Assembly (NCBI GenBank): GCA_037128705.1
Contig: JBAXVX010000016.1
Span: 27,540-91,539 of the forward strand
Source: CAIVAT01 sp037128705
GTDB taxonomy: Bacteria; Bacteroidota; Bacteroidia; Bacteroidales; FEN-979
Direction of reading: 5' to 3'
Length of the DNA: 64,000 bases
Position numbers and translations under genes: made by a program. The notes below the pieces were generated by a model. It was not told the origin of the DNA. It saw nothing but the letters and a program-made list of their open reading frames with translations, and did no database searches. Positions 33,190 through 41,633 of this stretch are shown here, one piece after another. The first letter of the stretch is position 1, and each line of letters opens with the position of its first letter.

Positions 33190-33693
33190 ATGCTCCACAT
33201 TGGTATCCTTTCCGACACCCATGGGTTCCTTCACCCGAGGGTCCTTGAATTCTTTGCCGGGATGGATGAAATATGGCATGCGGGCGATATGGGCGACATT
33301 TCCGTTGCACGGAAATTGAGGGAGCTGAAGCCGCTCAAGGCTGTTTACGGCAACATCGACGGACAGGATGTGCGGATAGAATTTCCAGAGGTACTGGTTT
33401 TTCAGGTTGAACAGGTCAAAGTGCTGATGACCCACATCGGCGGATATCCCGGTCGCTATGACAGCCGGGCAAGACAACTAATCGGTCAGGAAAAACCCAA
33501 ACTGTTTGTGTGCGGTCATTCCCACATTCTCAAGGTGATGTATGATAAAAAATGGGAACTTCTTCACATCAACCCCGGGGCTGCCGGTAAGTACGGAATG
33601 CATAAATCAATTACCGCCGTGCGGTTCATTGTTGATGGAGACAATATGCGGGACCTGGAGGTGCTGGATATCACAAAAATGACGAGTGACTAA
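33190..33693 (+). CDS. YfcE/MJ0936 family metallophosphodiesterase
   Basis: 167 residues. Di-metal phosphoesterase motifs: GILSDTHG (Asp, His), WHAGDMGDI (Asp), YGNIDGQD (Asn), MTHIGGYPG (His) and VCGHSHILKV (GHSH). Small cytosolic members of this family hydrolyse phosphodiesters such as bis-pNPP or cyclic nucleotides; the physiological substrate is unknown. The last residues MTSD and the stop are encoded by the start of a heptamer array, the same tail sequence as in the LtaS-like protein. Confidence 0.92.
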   Translation: MLHIGILSDTHGFLHPRVLEFFAGMDEIWHAGDMGDISVARKLRELKPLKAVYGNIDGQDVRIEFPEVLVFQVEQVKVLMTHIGGYPGRYDSRARQLIGQEKPKLFVCGHSHILKVMYDKKWELLHINPGAAGKYGMHKSITAVRFIVDGDNMRDLEVLDITKMTSD

Positions 33694-33755
33694 TGAAGAA
33701 TGACGAGTGACGAATGACGAATTTTTTGTCACGCGTCACACGTCACCTGTCACGT
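33679..33755. repeat. Heptamer repeat array with orientation switch, 11 units
   Basis: Units ATGACGA, GTGACTA, ATGAAGA, ATGACGA, GTGACGA, ATGACGA, then ATTTTTT, then the inverse type GTCACGC, GTCACAC, GTCACCT, GTCACGT. The 7-bp phase is kept across the switch. The halves are complementary enough to form a hairpin between two convergent genes. Confidence 0.92.
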
Positions 33756-33756
33756 T

Positions 33757-34233
33757 TTATCTCAGTCTGTCCGATGACTTTACCAGCGAATCGTCTTTGC
33801 GGATGGCCCGGGTGGCCAGCACCAGGAATGCCAGGGAGATAAGCGGAAGCACCATGCCCGTGATGTTGTAATCAGGTTCAGTAAGTGTCATGGTTTTGAT
33901 ACGGGTGGCATAGAAAAAAAAGACAACCATAATCAGCACGATGTTGGCCAGCACATTGAAGGCGCATATGCGGATCTGCAGTGGGCGGTTTTTAAATAGA
34001 AAGATGGTTGATACTGTAAAAATGACTGAAACCACAGCAAGGAAAATCAGCGGAATGGTGAAAAAATTGCTGAATGCAACCTTCGGTTCAGGGTCCATGC
34101 ATCGGATCCCCCAGATATAAAATTTATAATTTCCCTGGATCTCATTATAATAATTTGCCAATGGAAAAAAGAAGAGCAGGATGCCGGCAATCGCCACCAC
34201 CAAAAGGAATATTGTTTGAATACGTTGTAACAT
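33757..34233 (-). CDS. DUF4293 family membrane protein
   Basis: 158 residues matching the Bacteroidota-specific DUF4293 family: it starts MLQRIQTIFLLVVAI, has four transmembrane helices and ends with the family tail RAIRKDDSLVKSSDRLR. Function is unknown. In many Bacteroidota this gene lies beside rho, as here (divergent, 222 bases apart), which supports the assignment. The stop codon is one base beyond a heptamer array. Confidence 0.88.
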   Translation of the reverse strand: MLQRIQTIFLLVVAIAGILLFFFPLANYYNEIQGNYKFYIWGIRCMDPEPKVAFSNFFTIPLIFLAVVSVIFTVSTIFLFKNRPLQIRICAFNVLANIVLIMVVFFFYATRIKTMTLTEPDYNITGMVLPLISLAFLVLATRAIRKDDSLVKSSDRLR

Positions 34234-34305
34234 GGGAGCCTTGTTTAATAACTGCGCGAATTTAGGAAAGTTTTTGCTGACAGAATTTGGGGTTGAGAAA
34301 AAATG

Positions 34306-34335
34306 TTGACAATCCGGAATAATTGGTTATCTTTG
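34306..34335 (+). promoter_or_regulatory. Promoter of rho
   Basis: TTGAC (34306-34310), 17 bases, -7 element TATCTTTG (34328-34335), the same layout as the HU promoter. The predicted leader is about 110 bases. Confidence 0.65.
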
Positions 34336-34341
34336 TGCCGA

Positions 34342-34454
34342 TTTAAATCCCCGCGAACAACTTCTTATTTGATTTTCAATCCATTTCAATTATTATTTTC
34401 AAATCCATAGTTCATTTTTACATTGACTATACAATCAATTAAACTTCATAAATC
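34342..34454 (+). promoter_or_regulatory. G-poor rho leader, candidate rut site
   Basis: After a short CCCCGCG the leader is almost devoid of G and rich in C, T and A with spaced YC dinucleotides, as expected of a Rho utilisation site. Autoregulation of rho through its leader is known in E. coli; here it is inference. Confidence 0.4.
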
Positions 34455-36347
34455 ATGTATGACATTATTTCCCTCGATAGCAAAGAGCTGTCTGAGATAC
34501 GCGAAATAGCCAGGCAATTCAACATCCCCAAAGTTGACAAGTTCGAAAAACAGGATCTTATCTACAAGATCCTCGATCACCAGGCACTCAATCCAACTCC
34601 CGAAATCCTGAACCAGGAAAAGAAAGAACAGGTTAAACCATTCCGTGGCCGTCCGCGCAAGGATCAGGAGATCAAACCGCGCGAACCGCGCGAACCCAAA
34701 GTTCAGCCGGAGCTAATCGTGCCGGTTGCAGAGGTTATTTCATCCGAAATCAATGAGCAGCCGGTTTCCGCTGAAGCCCGCCTGCCACGCGAACAGCGTC
34801 AGCCCAGGGATCAGCGTCCCGGCCGCGAACCACTTCCTCCGCGTGAACCACGTTCACCTCAGGATCCTCGTCAGCCTCGTGACCAGCGTCCTGCCCGTGA
34901 CCAGCGCCCGCCCAGGGGGAACAAACCATTCAGGCCATTCCAGGAGAAGGCTCCCATCGAGCCGCTGGTTAAAATGACCATGCCTGAGTTGATTGATACA
35001 CCCGAGGAGCGGTTTGATTTTGATGAACCCAACGATAAACCCTTTGTTGCCATTGACCCGGTTGATGTCATCCAGAAACCCGATGGATTTGTTGAACCTG
35101 CCGAACCCGAAACCAACGGGGCTTCAATTGTTTCCGATGCCCAGGCACTGCCTGCTGCTGATGAGCGCAAGCACCGCGATTTCCCTAGAAAATATCCGGA
35201 ACGTCAGCGTGAAGAGTATACCTTTGAGTTTGAAGGAATTATCGTTAGCGAAGGGGTGCTTGAAATCATGACTGACGGATACGGATTCCTCCGTTCATCC
35301 GATTATAATTACCTGAATTCTCCGGATGACATTTATGTTTCTCAATCTCAGATCAAATTGTTCGGATTGAAAACAGGGGATACTGTGCGTGGAACCATTC
35401 GCCCGCCCAAAGAGGGTGAGAAATATTTTCCACTGATCAAGGTCGACCTGATCAATGGCCGTAAACCGGAAGAGGTGCGCGATCGTATTCCGTTTGACTA
35501 CCTGACCCCGCTCTTCCCGATGAAGAAATTCAAACTGACCGGCCATAAAAATGAAAGTATGTCGACCCGCGTGATCGACATGTTTGCCCCCATTGGTTTC
35601 GGACAGCGCGGATTGATCGTTGCCCAGCCTAAAACCGGGAAAACAGTATTATTGAAGGAGATTGCCAATGCCATTGCCGCCAACCATCCGGACGTTTATA
35701 TGATCATCCTCCTGATTGATGAGCGCCCTGAAGAGGTTACCGACATGCAGCGCAGTGTGAAGGCCGAAGTTATTTCATCAACTTTTGACGAGCCGGCCGA
35801 GCGCCATGCACGCATTTCGAATATCATCCTGGAGAAGGCAAAACGACTGGTTGAATGCGGTCACGATGTGGTGATCCTGCTCGATTCCATCACCCGCCTT
35901 GCACGTGCCTACAATACGGTGGCTCCTGCATCAGGGAAGGTGCTTTCGGGAGGTGTGGAGGCCAATGCCCTTCAAAAACCCAAACGGTTTTTCGGTGCAG
36001 CACGCCAGATTGAAAATGGCGGTTCGCTGACCATCATTGCTACGGCACTCATTGAGACCGGCTCCAAAATGGACGAGGTGATCTTTGAAGAATTCAAGGG
36101 TACCGGCAACATGGAACTGCAGCTCGACCGCAAGCTCTCAAATAAACGCATCTATCCTGCCATCGACATTGTCTCTTCCAGCACACGCCGTGAAGACCTT
36201 CTGTTGGAGAAGGACGTATTGCAGCGTATCTGGATCCTGAGGAACCACCTGGCTGACATGAATCCATTGGAAGCCATGGAATTTCTGAAGGAAAGGATGA
36301 AGTTCACCAACTCCAATGAGGAGTTCCTTATTTCGATGAACGGGTAG
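34455..36347 (+). CDS. rho: Transcription termination factor Rho (Bacteroidota type)
   Basis: 630 residues, longer than the 419 of E. coli. The N-terminal SAP-like helix region (LDSKELSEIREIARQFNIP) is followed by a disordered insert at about 50-255 rich in Arg, Pro and Glu with PRDQRP-like repeats. Then come the RNA-binding cold-shock domain (GVLEIMTDGYGFLRS), the Walker A GLIVAQPKTGKTVLLKEIA, Walker B VVILLDSITRLARAYN and the Q/R-loop region VLSGGVEANAL. Rho is a hexameric RNA translocase that ends transcription. Such inserts are known from Bacteroidota Rho and may aid RNA binding or phase separation. Confidence 0.96.
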   Translation: MYDIISLDSKELSEIREIARQFNIPKVDKFEKQDLIYKILDHQALNPTPEILNQEKKEQVKPFRGRPRKDQEIKPREPREPKVQPELIVPVAEVISSEINEQPVSAEARLPREQRQPRDQRPGREPLPPREPRSPQDPRQPRDQRPARDQRPPRGNKPFRPFQEKAPIEPLVKMTMPELIDTPEERFDFDEPNDKPFVAIDPVDVIQKPDGFVEPAEPETNGASIVSDAQALPAADERKHRDFPRKYPERQREEYTFEFEGIIVSEGVLEIMTDGYGFLRSSDYNYLNSPDDIYVSQSQIKLFGLKTGDTVRGTIRPPKEGEKYFPLIKVDLINGRKPEEVRDRIPFDYLTPLFPMKKFKLTGHKNESMSTRVIDMFAPIGFGQRGLIVAQPKTGKTVLLKEIANAIAANHPDVYMIILLIDERPEEVTDMQRSVKAEVISSTFDEPAERHARISNIILEKAKRLVECGHDVVILLDSITRLARAYNTVAPASGKVLSGGVEANALQKPKRFFGAARQIENGGSLTIIATALIETGSKMDEVIFEEFKGTGNMELQLDRKLSNKRIYPAIDIVSSSTRREDLLLEKDVLQRIWILRNHLADMNPLEAMEFLKERMKFTNSNEEFLISMNG

Positions 36348-36351
36348 GAAA

Positions 36352-36488
36352 ACGTGACACGTGACGCGTGACGCGTGACAAAAAAGCGTGACTGGTGACG
36401 CGTGACGCGTGACAAAAAAGCGTGACTGGTGACGCGTGACGCGTGACAAAAAAGCGTGACAGGTGACGCGTGACGCGTGACGAAAAAA
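36352..36488. repeat. Four tandem 34-bp higher-order repeats built from GTGAC heptamers
   Basis: Copies start at 36352, 36386, 36420 and 36454. Each holds four heptamers (e.g. GCGTGAC, TGGTGAC, two GCGTGAC) plus six A. Copies 2 and 3 are identical. Further heptamers (TTCGTAA, ATCGTTA type) continue to about 36509 and include the mpl stop codon. Located between convergent rho and mpl. Confidence 0.93.
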
Positions 36489-36506
36489 TTCGTAATTCGT
36501 AAATCG

Positions 36507-37874
36507 TTACTTGTCACTTCCCAATAGCTTGCTTCCAAGCTGCTTCAGATCAATTCCATCGTAATTTCCTGAGCTCATTAACAGGAATACACAGTTTTTA
36601 CTGTCTTCTTTCATAAGCCGCTCGATGAGCTCAGCTGCACTGCTGTATACTTCAAGCCCGGTGTTGGCAAATCCCTGACAGATTTGCTCCGAAGTAATGG
36701 CTGGTAAACGCTTTATCTGCAGTGCATGGGGATTGAAATAGACCAATGCCTCATCTGCCGGGTCGAGGGTCCCTGCATAGTGTCCCAGAAAATCTTTATT
36801 CAGGCTGCTGTAGGTGTGCAATTCAAGGCATGCGATAACTTTTCGCTCAGGAAATTGTTCTTTTACAGCCAGTAAAGTGGCTTTGACTTTTGACGGGGCG
36901 TGGGCAAAGTCCTTATAAACTGCTGTTTGATCATTTTTTGCAACCAGCTCCAATCGTTTTGAAGCACCTTTAAAAGATTTCATGGCCTCATAAAATGTGA
37001 GGTCACTGATTCCGACCTCACGACAAATCAGCCTGGCACCATTCAGGTTGAGAAGGTTATGTTTTCCGAATACCTGGAGCGGATAGGTGTGGTTCTCTGC
37101 ATGTACGAAGGTCACCCCGTGCCGGATCTCGCTTGAAGGAAGTGAATAAGGGATCACACGGATTCCATTTCCTGATCCCGGGCAAATCTCCCTCAGAATT
37201 TCATCGTCATTGCAATAGATCAGGCATCCACCTGAAGAAATCTGGTTGATAAAGATCACAAACTGATCGATGTAATTCTCAAAGGTGGGGAAAACATTGA
37301 TATGGTCCCAGGCAACGCCGCTGAGCAGTGCAATGTTGGGTTTGTACAGGTGAAATTTGGGACGCAAATCGATGGGAGAGGTCAGGTATTCATCCCCTTC
37401 AATCACCATAAAACGGGCCTCTTTGGTCAGCCTGACCATCACGTCGAATCCTTCGAGTTGTGCGCCAACCATGTAATCGCAATCGACGCCGGCCTGTTTG
37501 AAAACGTGAAGGATCATTGCGGTGATGGTTGTTTTACCATGGCTGCCGCCAATCACAATCCTGATCTTGTCTTTTGATTGTTCGTAGAGATATTCGGGAT
37601 AGGAATAAATCTTCAAACCCAGCTCCTTTGCTTTCAGCAATTCGGGATTGTCTGCCTTGGCATGCATTCCCAGGATCACCGCATCGAGGGTTGCAGTGAT
37701 CCGAGAAACATCCCATCCCTGGGTCTCCGGGAGCAGATTGTAATAGGCAAGCCTTCCTTTGGAGGGCTCGAAAATTTCGTCGTCAGAACCGGTGACGGTC
37801 AATCCCATTTTGTGAAGGGCGATGGCCAGGTTGTGCATGGCACTTCCGCCGATGGCAATAAAATGTACTCGCAT
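36507..37874 (-). CDS. mpl: UDP-N-acetylmuramate:L-Ala-gamma-D-Glu-mDAP ligase Mpl
   Basis: 455 residues. Mur-ligase family: N-terminal MRVHFIAIGGSAMHNLA, the ATP-binding loop VIGGSHGKTTITAMILH, EGDEYLTSPIDLRPKF and the family-conserved DFAHAPSKV and ACLELHTYSSL. The SAMHNLA start and HAPSK point to murein tripeptide recycling (Mpl) rather than MurC. It re-attaches recovered tripeptide to UDP-MurNAc in the cytosol. NamZ and an NlpC/P60 enzyme elsewhere in the window fit wall turnover. The C-terminal SDK is repeat-like. Confidence 0.9.
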   Translation of the reverse strand: MRVHFIAIGGSAMHNLAIALHKMGLTVTGSDDEIFEPSKGRLAYYNLLPETQGWDVSRITATLDAVILGMHAKADNPELLKAKELGLKIYSYPEYLYEQSKDKIRIVIGGSHGKTTITAMILHVFKQAGVDCDYMVGAQLEGFDVMVRLTKEARFMVIEGDEYLTSPIDLRPKFHLYKPNIALLSGVAWDHINVFPTFENYIDQFVIFINQISSGGCLIYCNDDEILREICPGSGNGIRVIPYSLPSSEIRHGVTFVHAENHTYPLQVFGKHNLLNLNGARLICREVGISDLTFYEAMKSFKGASKRLELVAKNDQTAVYKDFAHAPSKVKATLLAVKEQFPERKVIACLELHTYSSLNKDFLGHYAGTLDPADEALVYFNPHALQIKRLPAITSEQICQGFANTGLEVYSSAAELIERLMKEDSKNCVFLLMSSGNYDGIDLKQLGSKLLGSDK

Positions 37875-37891
37875 TGGAACCAGTTTTGCTC

Positions 37892-37899
37892 CAAAATTA
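37892..37899 (-). promoter_or_regulatory. Candidate -7 promoter element (TAATTTTG) of mpl
   Basis: TAnnTTTG match on the minus strand, 17 bases upstream of the mpl ATG. Confidence 0.55.
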
Positions 37900-37979
37900 C
37901 GTTTTTCCCGCAGGAAAAACTTGCATTTGTGCTCCTGTTTGTTGTAAATTCACAAAAATTTTCATGCTAAGTGTAAAAC

Positions 37980-38684
37980 ATGAAGGATAATATTAATGCA
38001 TTAAACCGGCAGTTCGCGGATGCCTCCCCCGAAGAGGTGTTGTTGTGGTTTGTAACGGAATATGCAGGAAAAATTGCATTTTCAACCAGTCTTGGTGCTG
38101 AAGATCAGGTGATTACACACATGTTGTCGGGATTGAAGAAACCAGTTAAAATTTTCACCCTTGATACCGGCCGTCTTTTCCAGGAAACCTGTGATACCCT
38201 CGATATAACCCGGAAAAAGTATGGCCTTCCGATTGAAGTCTATTTTCCGGATGCAACCAGGGTGGAGGAGATGGTGAATACGCACGGGATAAATCTCTTT
38301 TACAACAGTGTTGAAAACCGCCAGTTGTGTTGTTATATCAGGAAAATTGAACCCCTCAGAAGAGCCCTTGAGGGGATGGAGGCCTGGATCACCGGCCTCC
38401 GGAAAGAGCAATCGGTTACCCGTTCTGGCGCCTCCCTCGTTGAGTGGGACAACAGGCAGGGTATCATCAAGGTCAACCCGCTGATACAATGGGAAAGTGA
38501 ATGGCTCAAGCGCTATATCGTCGAAAATAAAATACCTTTGAATGAATTGCATTCAAAGGGTTACCCCAGCATCGGCTGCATACCCTGCACCCGGTCGATC
38601 CAGCCAGGCGAGGATGTCCGTGCCGGGCGCTGGTGGTGGGAGCAGCCTGAGTATAAGGAGTGTGGCCTTCATAAGAAACCTTAA
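37980..38684 (+). CDS. cysH: Phosphoadenylyl/adenylyl-sulfate reductase CysH
   Basis: 234 residues. PP-loop-like SLGAEDQVITHM, TLDTGRLFQET, and the cysteine pairs LCCYIRKIEPL and GCIPCTRSI, which bind a [4Fe-4S] cluster in the APS-type enzyme; the catalytic cysteine is in the tail KECGLH. The cluster motif indicates adenylyl-sulfate (APS) rather than PAPS reduction. The product is sulfite for cysteine synthesis. No other sulfate-assimilation gene is in the window. It is followed after 10 bases by an MBL-fold gene, so the three genes 37980-41633 look like an operon. Confidence 0.93.
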   Translation: MKDNINALNRQFADASPEEVLLWFVTEYAGKIAFSTSLGAEDQVITHMLSGLKKPVKIFTLDTGRLFQETCDTLDITRKKYGLPIEVYFPDATRVEEMVNTHGINLFYNSVENRQLCCYIRKIEPLRRALEGMEAWITGLRKEQSVTRSGASLVEWDNRQGIIKVNPLIQWESEWLKRYIVENKIPLNELHSKGYPSIGCIPCTRSIQPGEDVRAGRWWWEQPEYKECGLHKKP

Positions 38685-38694
38685 ATTTTAAACC

Positions 38695-39489
38695 ATGAAT
38701 ACAATTGATTTGGTTGAACTCGGACGTTTATTCATGGATCGCTATGATAAACAAACCCCCTTGTTCCAGGATAATGGTCATGCAATATACTGGCTCGGGA
38801 CTCCCGAAGATTCAGCGTTCAGGTGCAATACCTACCTGATCGTCGACGGGCAGGAGGCGATCCTGGTGGACCCCGGTGGACATTCTTCTTTTGAATTCGT
38901 GAAGAGCCGCGTATTACAGATACTTCCGATAGAAAAAGTGACAGCCCTGATCCTGTGCCATCAGGATCCGGATGTGGCGGCCTCGATGGTTGACTGGCTG
39001 GCCATCGATTCTTCCATCAAGATCATTACCTCGGTGCGCACGAACATCCTGCTCCCGCATTACGGAAAACCGGTTTATAACTTTGTCAACATCAATGAAA
39101 ACCCGGTTTATACTTTTACATCGGGACGAAAATTAACCTTTTTCGAATCGCCCTTTCTTCATTTTCCCGGAGCCTTCACAACCTATGATCAAAGTGCGAA
39201 ATTTCTTTTCTCAGGAGATATTTGGGCGGCCATTGATATGGACTGGAAACTGGTGGTGGATGACTTCAGCCGGCATGAACTGAAACTGACACTTTTTCAC
39301 ATCGATTATATGGCCAGCAATATTGCTGCCCGGGGATTTATCAGCCGCATCCGTAATCTGGAGCTGGATGCGATTTTGCCGCAGCACGGTTCGCTGATCC
39401 CGAAGAAATTTGTCCGCAAAGCGATGGACTATTTACAGAATCTGAAATGCGGGCTTGATCTGATCTATCCGGATTTGAAGTTTAAATAA
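38695..39489 (+). CDS. MBL-fold protein of the ODP/flavodiiron-like group
   Basis: 264 residues. Metallo-beta-lactamase fold of the oxygen-binding diiron (ODP) type: RCNTYLIVDGQEAILVDPGG, CHQDPDVAAS in place of the usual HxExDH (first His and two Asp present, last His absent), HFPGAFTTYD, SGDIWAAIDMDW and LPQHGSLIP. No flavodoxin domain is attached. ODP proteins sense oxygen or redox state and often act with histidine kinases; the next gene encodes one, separated by about 32 bases. The role is therefore probably sensory (inference). Confidence 0.8.
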   Translation: MNTIDLVELGRLFMDRYDKQTPLFQDNGHAIYWLGTPEDSAFRCNTYLIVDGQEAILVDPGGHSSFEFVKSRVLQILPIEKVTALILCHQDPDVAASMVDWLAIDSSIKIITSVRTNILLPHYGKPVYNFVNINENPVYTFTSGRKLTFFESPFLHFPGAFTTYDQSAKFLFSGDIWAAIDMDWKLVVDDFSRHELKLTLFHIDYMASNIAARGFISRIRNLELDAILPQHGSLIPKKFVRKAMDYLQNLKCGLDLIYPDLKFK

Positions 39490-39521
39490 GTTTGTTGCGG
39501 TTACCTTTAAATTCGTGTAAC

Positions 39522-41633
39522 ATGTCCGAAAAATTATTGAAGAGAATAGAGGAACTCGAGAAGGAGAATAAAATAATGAGACTGGCTTCCCAGCAATGGG
39601 AGCATCTTCAACGGGTATACCAGGACTCGAATGACCGGTTGGAGAAGCTGCAGCGTGATTTGTCCGTTTCCTTTGAACGGAATGAGCGGTCGCTGTTTGG
39701 CGGTGACCTGGCCTGGTGGGACTGGGATTACGTTACCGGAAAAATTCATTTCAACGAAAACAGGGCAAGGTTGCTTGGATATCACGTCGACGAAATGCCC
39801 GGGACGTTTAGTGAATTTGCGAGAATGATCCATTCAGACGATTATGATGCGGTCATGGCCAGGCTGAATGCACACTTTTCGGGCGACAGTCCCAATTATG
39901 AGGCGGAATACCGGGTGAAAACAAAATCCGGAACATGGAAATGGTTCCTTGACAAAGGGAAAGTGATAGAAACCGATATTTATGGCAAACCATTGCGGTT
40001 ATCGGGGGTGCTTATCGACATGGATGCCCGGAAGCACATGGAGAATGAGCTCGTTGTATCACGCGACCAGGCTGTTGCCGACAACCGGGCCAAAAGTAAT
40101 TTTCTGGCGGGCATATCCCACGAAATATATACCCCGATGGCAGGGGTGATCGGGATGTCGGAAATTCTGAAGCAGTCAAAACTGACACAGGAACAGGTTG
40201 AATACCTCAATGTCATTGTGAAATCAGCCACAAATCTCATGGCGATCCTGAATGACATCATTGAATTTTCAAAGATCGAATCGGGGAAACTTGAGTTCCA
40301 TGAAAAGCCCTTCAGCATCCACCAGGTGGTGGAGGAGGTAACGGCATCATTTGTGGATAAGGCCAATGAAAAAGGGGTGGAAATTCTATCGTACCAGGAC
40401 CCGAATATCCCGGTCGAGGTGGTCGGAGATCCATTGAGGCTAAGGCAGGTGTTAAAAATTTTCACTGACAATGCACTCAAATTTACCGAGAAGGGGGAGG
40501 TCAGGATTGAAGCTGAATTCATGTCATGGGATGATGAGACGGTAAAGGTGAAGTTTAATGTCTGCGATACCGGGATCGGAATTTCAGACGAAGGCATCAA
40601 GAAATTATTTACCTCCTACTCGAAACTTGAATCGACCGAGTCGATGAAATACGGTGGCGGAGGCCTTGGCCTGGCCATTGCCAGGAGAGTGGCAGACCGT
40701 ATGAATGGCCGGATCACGGTAGAGAGTGAACCCGGCCGTGGCACAACCTTTTCGTTTATTGTCCTCTTCGAAAGGTATAAGGACAGCGAGATTTCCGATC
40801 CGATGAAGGAGTTGCTCCAGGGATTAAAGGTGCTGATCATCGATCCCCGGCAAAGCCGGCGCACCATCCTGAGGAATTACTTTGAACGGTGGGATGCAGA
40901 GGTGGATGAAAGCGAAACTTCAGCCGATGCGGTCAATAAGATCCACCATCAGGCTGAAATCAAAAAGGCTTATAACCTGGTGGCAGTTGAATTTCAGATG
41001 ACCGGTACCGACGGGTTGAAATTTGCCACCTCCCTCAAGAAGGATCCTCTTTTGGAACGGTCAAAGTTACTGCTCGCCACTTCACGCCTATTCCCTGTTT
41101 CGTCATCCGAACTCACTGCTGCCGGATTCCAGACAGCCCTGGTGCGACCCTATACCCTCAGCCGCCTTAAAAGCAGGATCAGGGAAGCTTTGACAAAGAT
41201 ACACCGCGCTGAGGACGAAGTACAGGATGAGATCGATCAGCACCTGATGGATGACCAAAAGCGGATTTTAAATATTCTGTTGGCCGAAGACAACCTTATC
41301 AATCAGAAAGTGGCACTTGTTACACTGGAAAAGATGGGCCATGCAACCGACCTTGCCGAAAACGGAAGAATTGCAGTGGAGATGGCTGAAAAAAAGGAGT
41401 ATGACCTGATCCTTATGGATATGCTGATGCCTGAGATGGACGGAATTACTGCAACGCAGAAGATCCGGGAAATGGAGGCCCTCCAACCCGGGCGGATTCC
41501 CGTTCATATCTGCGCCATCACGGCCAACACTTCCCAGGAGGATGAAGCGGAATGTTTTAAGGCAGGCATGAACAGCTATATAAGCAAGCCGTTCCGGCTG
41601 TCGGAACTTGTAAATGTCCTGAACAGGCTTTAA
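39522..41633 (+). CDS. PAS-domain hybrid histidine kinase with two receiver domains
   Basis: 703 residues from ATG 39522 (MSEKLLKRIEELEKENK); an earlier ATG at 39492 is less likely. Coiled coil 1-45, PAS with PAC about 55-175, then HisKA with GISHEIYTPM (H200; the usual Arg after I is Tyr203). HATPase motifs: N box DNALKFTEKG, G1 CDTGIGIS, G2 GGGGLGLAIA. REC1 (about 435-560) has Glu490 in place of the phospho-accepting Asp and is probably inactive. REC2 (about 585-703) is intact: AEDNLINQ, D633 in LMDMLMP, and the KPF lysine. Cytoplasmic, no membrane segment. The upstream ODP-like protein is the likely signal source. Confidence 0.92.
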   Translation: MSEKLLKRIEELEKENKIMRLASQQWEHLQRVYQDSNDRLEKLQRDLSVSFERNERSLFGGDLAWWDWDYVTGKIHFNENRARLLGYHVDEMPGTFSEFARMIHSDDYDAVMARLNAHFSGDSPNYEAEYRVKTKSGTWKWFLDKGKVIETDIYGKPLRLSGVLIDMDARKHMENELVVSRDQAVADNRAKSNFLAGISHEIYTPMAGVIGMSEILKQSKLTQEQVEYLNVIVKSATNLMAILNDIIEFSKIESGKLEFHEKPFSIHQVVEEVTASFVDKANEKGVEILSYQDPNIPVEVVGDPLRLRQVLKIFTDNALKFTEKGEVRIEAEFMSWDDETVKVKFNVCDTGIGISDEGIKKLFTSYSKLESTESMKYGGGGLGLAIARRVADRMNGRITVESEPGRGTTFSFIVLFERYKDSEISDPMKELLQGLKVLIIDPRQSRRTILRNYFERWDAEVDESETSADAVNKIHHQAEIKKAYNLVAVEFQMTGTDGLKFATSLKKDPLLERSKLLLATSRLFPVSSSELTAAGFQTALVRPYTLSRLKSRIREALTKIHRAEDEVQDEIDQHLMDDQKRILNILLAEDNLINQKVALVTLEKMGHATDLAENGRIAVEMAEKKEYDLILMDMLMPEMDGITATQKIREMEALQPGRIPVHICAITANTSQEDEAECFKAGMNSYISKPFRLSELVNVLNRL

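Noticed and set aside
36352..36488. Possible CRISPR array (four near-identical 34-bp units)
   Set aside because: Units are directly tandem with no spacers, contain internal 7-bp periodicity, and no cas gene is in the window.
36138..36538. Open frames of 103 and 128 codons rich in SRVTRH and ASPVTLF peptides
   Set aside because: The translation is the antisense reading of the 34-bp repeats plus the end of rho; periodic peptide from DNA repeats, not a gene.
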